Made by a program: the position numbers and the translations under genes. A stretch of 53,260 nucleotides of DNA from NCBI GenBank assembly GCA_003427395.1, contig BFEA01000212.1, positions 1,316,404-1,369,663 of the forward strand. The letters are read 5' to 3'. Each line of letters begins with the position of its first letter. Positions within the stretch are counted from its first letter, which is position 1. This stretch comes from Chara braunii (Eukaryota; Streptophyta; Charophyceae; Charales; Characeae). The notes beneath the pieces are model-generated. The model ran no database searches, was not told the DNA's origin, and saw nothing but the letters and a program-made list of their open reading frames with translations. Shown here piece by piece: positions 22,928-31,300 of this stretch.

Positions 22928-23665
22928 GCCTCAAATTCCTCCGTCGACATGCTATAGCTATCCGTATGAGATCCGAGGGGTCTAATCCTTCTAACCCCGC
23001 CTCAAATATTTTTCCCAAGTACCTCCAGGTGATGGTCGAGACCTTTACGTGTTGGCCCCAACCCTCAAAGGCGTAGCCCAGGCCCTCTAGTGACGACCAA
23101 TTGTCCTCGTACGGACTCTGAAGGCACCAGGTCAATAGGGAATGCTGGTCCGACCTTGTGAACCGAAATTGGTTCAGGATCGCGACCCTACGTCCCACCG
23201 CCTTCCGGACCGCTTCCGAGGGATAAACCCGCTCAAGGATGAATTGAGGGACTCCGACGGGGTCACTGTCGAAAAACCGAGGTATTTCTTCCCAACTTCG
23301 TAGGTCACTCGGTAGACCCTAGGGTACTCTTCTCGAGGACGTGCTTCCTCCACAAACCTCTCTGAACGCTCTTGAATCGCCGGTGCGTCTACAAGCGGGT
23401 CCTCCCTCAATTTCAAGTTGTGGACCACCTCCAGGAACCCCTCCTTAGAAAGGAACATTGTGGCCTCTCCGACCACCAACCCCTCTCCACTGATCACTAT
23501 CAATCGAACGAATGCTCTCCCTCGGTGGATCTCGGCTACTTCCCTTCGAATGACCCTTGTCGGATCCCTTTGACTTTCCTTGGGCAATGAGACGTGAACA
23601 ACCTCCCCTTCCCCACTCACAGGCTCTATTGAGGCCCAAAGAGTCCCTGGAACCCCTCTTATCAT
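22920..23665 (-). pseudogene. Accessory gene BC, type-2 family member, frameshifted
   Basis: Starts MIRGVPGTLWASIEP at an ATG overlapping the previous gene's TGA as ATGA (23665-23662). The first frame runs through AFVRLIVISGEGLVVGEATM and FLSKEGFLEVVHN to a stop at 23174. The second frame (from VAILNQFRFTRSDQHSL to IRIAIACRRRNLRHE) ends at 22920. Together they give about 248 codons, the same size and motif order as gene F, so one frameshift in the overlap (23198-23174) explains the split. No known domain is seen. Confidence 0.6.
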
Positions 23666-24390
23666 CGAGCGTCGTACCCCGGCCGGTTAGCCACCTGCTC
23701 TTCCCCGAAGAGGCGGACGTACGGGACGTCCGCGACGTGTGCTCGAACCCCCTCAAACTCCCTCAATCTCTCGAATATAGAGGACAACTCTCCCCTAGGG
23801 GGAACCCCAGCGTCCACACGCCGCGTACAGAGCCAGAACAACCCTCTCGTCCGCACTCCGGTCTCCCGAGCGGCTCTAAGTACCGCCACCACTCTTTCCT
23901 CCGGGTCTCTCAAGAATGAGCGCGTCAGGAATTGAGGCAGCTCCGCGTGGAGAACTCCGGACGCGCGAGGGACCTCGCCTGGTTCGACGAAGGACACCTG
24001 GGTCCACGACTCGAAGGTCCCTTCTTCGTAATCACTCAGTACTAGATTGTTTGCTACCAGCCTCGCGGACTCACGGTACTCAGTATGGGTTTCTTGGCCG
24101 GTTACTAAACCCCTCCACACTTCAGTCCACGTGTCCTCGTTGAGGAAGATCGTAGCCCGAATCTCTAGGAACCGACCGAGGTCAGGCGGACCTCCTCTTT
24201 GCACTCCTTCTTTCCAGGTAAGCCTGCGAGCTCGAACCCACACGTAGGCGCCTTCCCGGATGACTCCGCCTTTCTCAACGCTCATCCAGTAGGGCGTCAC
24301 GCGAGGGTCCCCTGGAATCAAGACTTTACCTGCGTCACTGGCCTCTATCGCCTCTACCACCCCGTTCTCACCGAGCACAAATCTCACCAT
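23662..24390 (-). CDS. Accessory gene A, type-1 family member, intact
   Basis: The best preserved accessory gene: 242 residues with ATG and TGA. It begins MVRFVLGENGVVEAIE. GGVIREGAYVWVRARRL is a shared N-terminal block, LEIRATIFLNEDTWTEVW is the family core, and ERVVAVLRAARETG then LFWLCTRRVDAGVPPRGEL is the C-terminal block. Genes D and E carry the same three blocks in the same order. The protein is soluble, Arg/Glu-rich and lacks recognisable catalytic motifs. Its ATG lies inside the end of gene D (ATGGTGA at 24390-24384) and its TGA overlaps the next ATG. Survival of a full frame in a decayed element suggests it was coding until recently, or by luck. Confidence 0.6.
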   Translation of the reverse strand: MVRFVLGENGVVEAIEASDAGKVLIPGDPRVTPYWMSVEKGGVIREGAYVWVRARRLTWKEGVQRGGPPDLGRFLEIRATIFLNEDTWTEVWRGLVTGQETHTEYRESARLVANNLVLSDYEEGTFESWTQVSFVEPGEVPRASGVLHAELPQFLTRSFLRDPEERVVAVLRAARETGVRTRGLFWLCTRRVDAGVPPRGELSSIFERLREFEGVRAHVADVPYVRLFGEEQVANRPGYDAR

Positions 24391-25054
24391 CTACCGACGT
24401 CGTTTTGAAAACCCACCGGTGGTATCTTTCCGGTGAGAGGGTAAAGGGTTTCTCCAAGGACCCCAATCTCCTGAAAATACCCTAAAGCTTCCTGCGTGGA
24501 GGGATACCCTGATCGATACAATGCGTGTACAGTGCCCACAAGGCCCCAAAGGGTAATCCCAAACTCCTTCCTCTTTCCAAGAGTCTCACCACTCTTCCCT
24601 CGCTCGTACTTAAGAACACAAAGTCTGGGACCCACACGGTCACGGGGTAACCCGCCCTTGGGAGTTCGCCTGCCCTAGCGAACCTCTCAGCCTCCAATGC
24701 CTCAAACTCAAACTCCCTTCAGACCCTTTCTATCCACCTTCTTCTGACTTCTCTAGCCTCTCTGATCAATAAGTCCAGCCCACCCCCTTGGCCCAAGACC
24801 AGGGGTAAAATAATCTTCGACCAGGCCTCCGGCTTGATGAAGATTATCGAGGTGAGTTTAAGACGCACCTCAACCGTTCTCTCTTTCTCTTCTTCCGATT
24901 CTACCCACACGAAATTTCCTTCGGCCATAATCTCTCCTCCCTCTATTCTTCTCCAATCGGGGACTCTTCCGTTGCTTGGAACCATGCTACACACCCCTCG
25001 CTCGCCTAGAGGGGACTCAACAAACCCCCCGACGCTCCGGTTAAATAGAACCAT
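24368..25054 (-). pseudogene. Accessory gene D, type-1 family member with two stops
   Basis: Starts MVLFNRSVGGFVESPLG. Family blocks are GGEIMAEGNFVWVESEE, LTSIIFIKPEAWSKI, GRVVRLLERGRSLG and LWALYTHCIDQGIPPRRKL, matching gene A in order and spacing. Stops interrupt the frame at 24721-24719 and 24484-24482. In the same frame it then ends at 24368, overlapping gene A by 23 nt. A one-base shift would instead end it at the TGA in ATGGTGA. About 229 codons. Function unknown. Confidence 0.6.
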
Positions 25055-25107
25055 TCATTCTATCCTACCTTTTGACGCACCCCAAACACCCTTTGGTATC
25101 GGTAGTC

Positions 25108-25803
25108 TCACCCGCCCTCACGGTCTCTTTCCGACTCCAGATAGATCCTCTCCTTGATCCGATCTGCCCTAACCCCGTACGGGACAGGGTTGTCCACACA
25201 ATAGGAATAGAACCAGTGGAGCGAACGAAAGGACAGGCCCCTCCTTCTCTCTCGCCTTATAGACCTCACGACTTTCTCATACGCGGTCCCCTCTCCACAC
25301 ACCCTCCTAAAGACGTAAGAAGGAAATATATCCTAGACGCAACCCAGGGCACATGGGTATTCCTCGTCCCGAGTGCAAGTCACTCGCAAGCGGAACGGTA
25401 GGCTATGTTGGAGGGGCACCTCCTCGAAAATCCGCCTCAGGATAGGCCCCGCGCGTAACTCCCAGTGGTCCGCCCGATACCACCCTAAGGCCCAGTGGGT
25501 GACGTACTCAACCCACGCCTCTTGACTTAGATAGACCGTGCCCTCGGCACGAACTGCCGCTCGCCGCGCCTTCCCCCCGTTCCTAGGTTTATTCCTGGTC
25601 CACTGATCCCCTTCCCAAATGCCTACGGCGAATCGTGCCCACAGAAAGACACCCTTCTCAAGCTCCACCCCTCTCTCACTCCCAGCTAGGTACCTCTCCG
25701 TACGATGATCCAAGGGGACACTGAAGCATTATCGCTCTTTGAGAAGGTCAGCGTTCTCGATTTTTACCCTGCCGTCTTCTGCTGCTTCCACAATCCTAAC
25801 CAT
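25108..25803 (-). pseudogene. Accessory gene E, type-1 family member with two stops
   Basis: The likely start is the ATG at 25803 (MVRIVEAAEDGRVKIEN), matching gene A's MVRFV start. A TAA follows LLKER, and the frame resumes with GVELEKGVFLWARFAV, EGTVYLSQEAWVEYV, a TAG at 25335-25333, then AYEKVVRSIRRERRRG and LHWFYSYCVDNPVPYG. The same three family blocks as genes A and D are present over 232 codons. The longest uninterrupted piece, beginning at 25713, has no ATG of its own, which supports the upstream start. Its ATG overlaps the preceding tiny frame's TAG as ATGGTTAG. Gene D begins 54 nt after its end. Confidence 0.55.
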
Positions 25804-25877
25804 GCCCCTCCTGGCTCTGCACTGCCTCCCTAATGATCCCCCCAAACACGCTTGTCAGCTCAAATCCCTAAACTCAT
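25796..25877 (-). pseudogene. Remnant of a third type-3 accessory gene
   Basis: ATGAGTTTAGGG encodes MSLG, the same start as the two intact type-3 genes upstream, and overlaps the preceding TGA as ATGA. After a shift, a short tail VFGGIIREAVQSQEGHG resembles their C-terminal IAIIEEIV helix. The middle of the gene is missing, so this looks like an internal deletion. Confidence 0.35.
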
Positions 25878-26236
25878 AAATTCTCCACAATCTCCTGTAT
25901 GATCGCCACTAATATTTTCCACCCGTCCGATCCGTCGAGATAGGCGTCCGAAATCACTGGAGCAGGTCGCTCTCCTCGCCGGAAGGTTCGACACCCCAAC
26001 GTATAGAAATATCTAACCCCGTAGTGCCCTAACAGCTCCCTCTCTAGCTGGGCATGACCAACCGCTTCTTCCCAACTATTTAGGAAGGTCTCCCCTTGGT
26101 CAGTCCCTTCTTCCACGTAAAGCGCTATATCGAAATCCCCTGCCCACAGGTAAAAGTTGTAGCACCACACGTTTACACCCCCATGGTTTCCCACACTAAT
26201 GCCTGCTGGTTCAAACTCCAGAACCCCTAAGCTCAT
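25874..26236 (-). CDS. Accessory type-3 gene b, intact
   Basis: The start is MSLGVLEFEPAGISVG, chosen because this ATG overlaps the upstream stop as ATGA (26236-26233) and aligns with the paralog; an open frame continues 15 codons upstream. 120 residues. Shared with type-3 gene a: VWCY, then LWAGDFDIALYVEEGTDQGE, YFYTLGCRTFRRG, RPAPVISDAYLDGSDGWK and a C-terminal Ile/Glu helix. This is clear protein-level similarity, roughly half identical by eye. No signal peptide or known catalytic motif is seen. Likely a small globular alpha/beta protein of unknown role. Confidence 0.65.
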   Translation of the reverse strand: MSLGVLEFEPAGISVGNHGGVNVWCYNFYLWAGDFDIALYVEEGTDQGETFLNSWEEAVGHAQLERELLGHYGVRYFYTLGCRTFRRGERPAPVISDAYLDGSDGWKILVAIIQEIVENL

Positions 26237-26586
26237 AGGCGCCCCACTATTTCTTCTATGATCGCGATTAATACTCTCCACCCGTCCGACCCGTTGAGAT
26301 AGGCGTCAAGAATCACCGGCGCAGGCCGGCTGCCCCTAGGATAAGTCCGGTACCCTAAGGAGTAGAAGTAACTGAATCCGTACCCTCGCAACTCACCTCT
26401 AGCCGCACGGGAGTCGTTGACCGCCGCCTCCCATCCGCGAAAGAAATTCTCTCCCTGGTCTCGCCCCTCTTCTACATAGATGGCCACGTCAAAGTCTCCC
26501 GTCCACAGGCGGACGGTATAGCACCACACGTCGACCCCACCGTAGCTTCTTACGCTAATCCCTTCCGGGACCGCTTCTAGGCTCAT
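26233..26586 (-). CDS. Accessory type-3 gene a, intact
   Basis: 117 residues, starting MSLEAVPEGISVRSYGG. Blocks shared with type-3 gene b: VDVWCYTVRLWTGDFDVAIY, VEEGRDQGENFFRGWEAAV, YFYSLGYRTYPRG and APVILDAYLNGSDGWR, ending LIAIIEEIVGRL. It is followed immediately by its paralog through an ATGA overlap, so the pair looks like a tandem duplication kept in frame order on one transcript. That both copies are open in a decayed element argues they were real proteins. I do not recognise the family. Confidence 0.65.
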   Translation of the reverse strand: MSLEAVPEGISVRSYGGVDVWCYTVRLWTGDFDVAIYVEEGRDQGENFFRGWEAAVNDSRAARGELRGYGFSYFYSLGYRTYPRGSRPAPVILDAYLNGSDGWRVLIAIIEEIVGRL

Positions 26587-27201
26587 TCACCCTAATCAAA
26601 GAGAGATAATTTTGTCACCTTCACTATTTGGCCACTCGAGAGACCATCCTTACTCTGCAAGAAGAAGATGCCTGTGAGCCCAGCAGGATCAAATGGACCA
26701 GAGAAGGAGCGTCGTCTCACTCGGCTACCTTCCTGTCCTCCCCCGCTGAGAGGTCCTCCCACGTCCAGGTATAAGGACTAGCCGCGAACACAGGTTATCC
26801 CCGAAGAAGGGTGGCAACCCCTCCTCCGGAGTCGGACCGAAGCCACACACCCGTGCCCTACGTCCCCTACCGAACCGACCCCTAGTCCTAAGTTAGTCTA
26901 TCCGGAACCACGCCCCTACTCGGCCCACCTCGAGCGTGGAATTACCCGGGTCCCATGACTTGATCCACCTAGCGATCAGATACCACTAGCCTGTCTACTC
27001 CCTCCCATTCTCCTTCTCGCATCGTGAACCCTTCTCACTTCGTTCCCTTCTCTTTTCGCCTCCGGCTGACTCTTTTCTCTCGTGGAATCAAGGAATTCAA
27101 TCGGGGTCTCCAAAGGGAAAAGGGGTGGGGAAGCAGAGATTTAGGAAAAGTCTCTCAGGTTAAGCAGATATATATACGTACTTTGTGGTTCTCGACCCCT
27201 T
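26587..27201. other. Noncoding spacer inside the giant element
   Basis: Neither strand shows a frame resembling the neighbouring genes, and no repeat is apparent. It separates the charged-repeat gene G from the overlapping cluster and might hold an internal promoter or entry site for downstream translation. That is speculation. Confidence 0.5.
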
Positions 27202-27777
27202 TCAAAATTCGTTTTCGTAATCCCAATAATCCCCTAGGTCCAAGTCCGAGAAATCGGCAAGGCACCGGTCCACCCAAGATCCGTCCTCCGATTCCTCGTC
27301 CAAGGCACCCCACGTATCACAAGCCTCTCTTTCCCGAGGCAAACCCCTATCCCCCTCGTTCACGACGGCAGTTGTGGTTTCCTCTCCCCCTAGTCCTGGA
27401 ACCCGAAGCACCACTCTCCTCACCCCCAAGTCCCGAACGGCTCCCGCTTGAGAACCCCGCTCCCTCGCGAGAGGCGTCTCTCGAGCGGGTCCCGCCCGCA
27501 AACCCCGTGGATCGAGAACCGAAACCCCCAGCCCCTCTCGTGAACCCCTCTCCCGCGCGGAAGATATACCCCGTACGGGTGCCGTCCACAACCCGTGCGG
27601 GTCGAGGATATTCGGCGACCCCCTAGGATCCCAGATTGATAACGCTCTCGGACCCTCTCGAGTAACCCTTTCTTCTCTCCCCCTTGCGTCCACTCTCTCA
27701 CCCCCGTGTGCAGACCCTATCACATTATTCTCCCTCGCGGCTCTTCTTACCCCCCTTTGGTTATTTTTCACCCTCAT
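27202..27777 (-). CDS. Accessory gene G, charged repeat protein with acidic C-terminus
   Basis: 191 residues from an ATG. The N-terminus is basic (MRVKNNQRGVRRAAREN). The centre has imperfect repeats built on LDPHGLWTAPVRG...ARERGS and LDPRGLRAGPARE...ARERGS. The C-terminus is strongly acidic with aromatics (DEESEDGSW, FSDLDLGDYWDYENEF), a composition seen in transcriptional activation tails and viral-type adaptor proteins. It is the first clear gene after the leader, so nearest the 5' LTR. No enzymatic motif is seen. The repeats and charge bias are visible; a regulatory role is inference. Confidence 0.5.
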   Translation of the reverse strand: MRVKNNQRGVRRAARENNVIGSAHGGERVDARGREERVTREGPRALSIWDPRGSPNILDPHGLWTAPVRGISSARERGSREGLGVSVLDPRGLRAGPARETPLARERGSQAGAVRDLGVRRVVLRVPGLGGEETTTAVVNEGDRGLPREREACDTWGALDEESEDGSWVDRCLADFSDLDLGDYWDYENEF

Positions 27778-28285
27778 TCAAATCCCCACAAGCAACCAGT
27801 TTCGCCCTCTTAGTTAGCGGATTTTAGAAATAAACATACCAAAAAAAATGTCACCTTCCCCAACAAAAACTGACCTGAATTGTTCGGAGCAGCAAGGGCC
27901 GAAGTGGCAAGCGGGGCCGGAGTGGACCTGCAAAACCGACAGTTCCCGACACCCCCAAGTCCCTTGCACCCAAACAAAGCCCATAACCCACCGAAACAAA
28001 GACCCCTCCCCAATAGAACCCTCACCCCTGACCGCTCAAGAAACCAATTGCCGCCACCGAAGTAGTCAGCGCGAATCGCTGCATAGGCCCGAAGAAGGTC
28101 GCAGCCGAAGAAAGGTCCCGAAGAACGGGACTGAAAAGGAAGTGTTGATGCCGACAAGAGCCTCGATGCCGACGAACCGAAGAATTGATGCCGAAACTCT
28201 GAAGAAAGCCCCACTACTTACCTTTCACGCCGGTTCTCCTTCACCTTAGGTTCTCGAGCCGGTCGAGGCCATCGGAGAAAACCCG
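27778..28285 (-). other. Leader between PBS and first accessory gene
   Basis: It contains short GATGCCGA-type repeats (28145-28195). The 134-codon open frame here has no ATG start, so I treat the stretch as untranslated leader, a likely place for packaging signals. No gene is supported. Confidence 0.45.
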
Positions 28286-28303
28286 TCCCCGGCAACGGCG
28301 CCA
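28286..28303 (-). promoter_or_regulatory. tRNA primer-binding site of the giant element
   Basis: The minus strand reads TGGCGCCGTTGCCGGGGA, starting with TGG as expected for pairing to a tRNA 3' CCA end, and lies 3 nt after the LTR terminus CACA. From memory it matches the site used by some plant Ty3 elements (Athila type, tRNA-Asp). It fixes the end of the 5' LTR and the element's orientation. Confidence 0.8.
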
Positions 28304-28306
28304 CTT

Positions 28307-31300
28307 TGTGGGGCAGTCTCGGCTTCCCTTAAGGCCCCTCTCCTTCCTTCTCTTGCCCTTCCCTGACGATCAGCCCAAAGAGCCAACAGTTTTCGGTAGT
28401 TACAGGTTCCAATCGGGAAGGCTCGCAATACCGAGTTCGCCCCTAAGCGTGAACCCAGACCTTTCGGGTCTCAACCTTTGCTAGAGCCCCGTGACTCATG
28501 AACTGATGACGGAGTCATACAACAGTTTTATAGGCTCAAGATGAAAACGCTCACTACAGCGAGCCAGCCCCGAAACGCGAACACGGCGCTTTCCAGCCTC
28601 GCCCATTGATAGTTGCCCGTAACTCGTGGACAGATGGTAGAGACAGACAACAGTTTCTCAAGTTCAAGATGAAGGTGTTCACTGCAGGGAGTTTGTCCCG
28701 GAACGCGAACTCAGACCTCACCCGTTGATAGCTATTCGTAACTTGTGGACAGACGATCGAGACAGACAACAGTTACACAAATTCGAGATGGAGATGCATA
28801 CTGCAGGGAGCTTGCCCCGAAGCGAGAACTCAGAACTTTCGGACTTCATAACCCATAGATGGACAACAGTTCTGCCGACAACAAGCTCGACGAAATAAAG
28901 GAAACTGAACTTCCGCAGCCTGGCCCAGAAACCCTGGGGGACGAGCTTGACAAGATCAGCTCGCTCATAGCTTCCTTACCTTTTTTTTTCCTTCTCTCCC
29001 CCTACCCCTCTCTCCTTCTCTCGCTGCCTCTCCTCTCTCCCCTCTCTCTCTCTCTTTCTCCCTGCTCACTCTTTCTCTCTCCCTCTTCTTCTTTCTCCCT
29101 CTCTCTCTCTNGTACTGGGGCGACTTCNGAAATTGCATTCCTGTTCTTCACAGGAATCCCGCCGATCCCCAGCTTGTTCGTTCGGGCGCAATTTGGCTGC
29201 AATTTTGATTTCGAACTGACCGACCCTCTAACTCACCGAGCGCATTCTCATGGACTGACTTGAGGACACACACACAGCTTGTATACGATGGCAGCAGTTC
29301 GGATAGAAAGGATTAACAAAAAAAACAAAACAAGCCGCTGATATCCACACACTCGGGCGGCCCGATCCCAAGCGAACGGACCAGTCCCTAATGCCCTCTT
29401 GTCTGAGCGGCTCGACCGGTCCGGGTGCAGACGTAAACTCACAACAACATCAGCTGGTTTTGGAAACCTGCCCGGCTACAGACACCTCGCGCCCGCGTTA
29501 CCAAGCAATCGAGGACGAGTGGTCGATTTGAAAAGGACCCTAGCTCCCTGCTCCCATCTCGTCAGCGCCGAGGCCGCCCCGGTGCGTCTGTTCGCCTCAC
29601 AACCTGCGTCTTTGGTGAGCGCATCGCTCGAAGAGTTGGCCAGCGGCTCGAGCGTCGGCGCACTCTCAGCCAATTACCGAGAGCACCTTTCTCTCACCAT
29701 CTCGTCACCCTCCTTCCTCTATTTCTTCCTCTCTCCCCTCTCTCTTTCCCTGTGTCTCTCACTCTCTCTCCTTCTCTCTTCCTCTCACTCTCTCTCTTTC
29801 TCTCTTCCTCTCACTCTTTCTCTTTCTCTCTCCCCCTCTCTGCCACGAGCTCCAGACGTCCGTCCACTCTCGCGCCCATTCTCATCCCGGTACCTCTTCA
29901 GGACCGCTCTCCCTCTGTTCCTCTTCGAGCGTCGTCGGGAGCACCGCGACTGCCGCCCTCGTCCTTCGTCATCTTTCCACAGCGGGTGGCGACGAGTCCG
30001 ACGAATGCGTCGAGCGTCCGTCCGTTGGCGGTCCCTGCCCCGCTCTCCCCTCTCTTACTCTCTGCCTTTGCATCTCCCGAGCTGCCGAGCTTGTTCGTTC
30101 TCCGCCGCTTCTTCGTCCCAGCGCACCTCAGGCGCGGGTGTCCGCCCACGCGCTTCCCCCGTCTCCAGCCTTATCGAGAACTACTCTGGGCACTAAATTG
30201 TGCGTGCGCAGGGCTCCTCGAGCGCTAGTCCCTCCCCTAAGTCCTCTCGTTGTCACTCCCTCTCCCTCCAGTTCCCTTCCCGTCTCCTCGGTGGAGCGGT
30301 GCTTCGTGCGTATGCGCCAACCGCGCCTTCACGTATGCGAACACTCTCTCCCCCAAGAACCTCCCGGATCCCCACTTCGTGCGCCACCTCCTGAACGCAG
30401 CGTACGTGCACGTTATCTCTCCCCTCATCTTCTCCACCCGCCTCTAGACCACGCGAGTCCCGTAGGGACCTCGTCGGTTATCTCCCCCTCGTTCTCTATC
30501 TCTCTCCCTCTCTTTTTCCCGTCTCTCTCGACCTCTCTCCCTCTCTGTCTCCCGCCTCGCCTCCCTCTATTGTGCGCAGCCCGTGCAGTTGAGCGCGGCC
30601 AGGCGCTGGTCCTTCCCCGCCGCCTCTACTCGCTCGCGCCTCCCTTGCGTGTCCCGTACGCCTCCTCTCTTGCCCCGTTCCCGTCTACACTAATGAACTC
30701 CGATGAACGCGCAAGCAGCGCGAGCTCTCGTGCGCTCCCCCTCTTCTCCTCTATCCCGCGGTATCTCCCTCATCCCTTTTATACTTGCCCTCTCCCTCTC
30801 TCGCCTTATCCGCCCCTTGTCGTGGCCCGACTTCCGGTTCTCAAGGCGCCAAAAGGTCGAAAATTTTCAACCATTTTCCTTCCCGCTTCCACTTTTGCCC
30901 TTGGACTCGCTTTCGCTCCTCCTCCCCATCATCCACCTTCTCATCTCTCCTCCAATAGGATCCTTTCTTTCTTCAGTAGCTGGATCGATCTCGACCAGCA
31001 TTGTGACCTCGATCACACATGCTCCCCGCGTCGATCCTTCCCCCCCTCTATTCGTCCAATCCCCTTATCTCCTTCTTCCTTCCACCTCCCTTTTCGCACC
31101 TTCCTTGTTTCCCCGCTCAACGTTTTCCAATCTCCCGCTCAACTGCAACTTTGCTCCTCCACTTTTTCAAGATCGTACCTTCTCGCTCAGCGATCCTACC
31201 TCCTCCCACTCTTACTCAATCACCGCGATCTCCCCGCTCGCCCGTGGATTCGAGGTTCTCTTGTTACGCTCACTCTTTTTTCCTTGTTTTTGCCCGCAAT

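Noticed and set aside
27810-28214. 134-codon minus-strand frame in the leader
   Set aside because: Its only start is GTG, its composition is unlike the neighbouring genes, and it lies in the expected leader.
28859-29263. Plus-strand 134-codon frame repeated at 45160-45564
   Set aside because: Identical frames simply reflect the duplicated LTR segment. The frame is mostly simple TC repeat and is antisense to the element.
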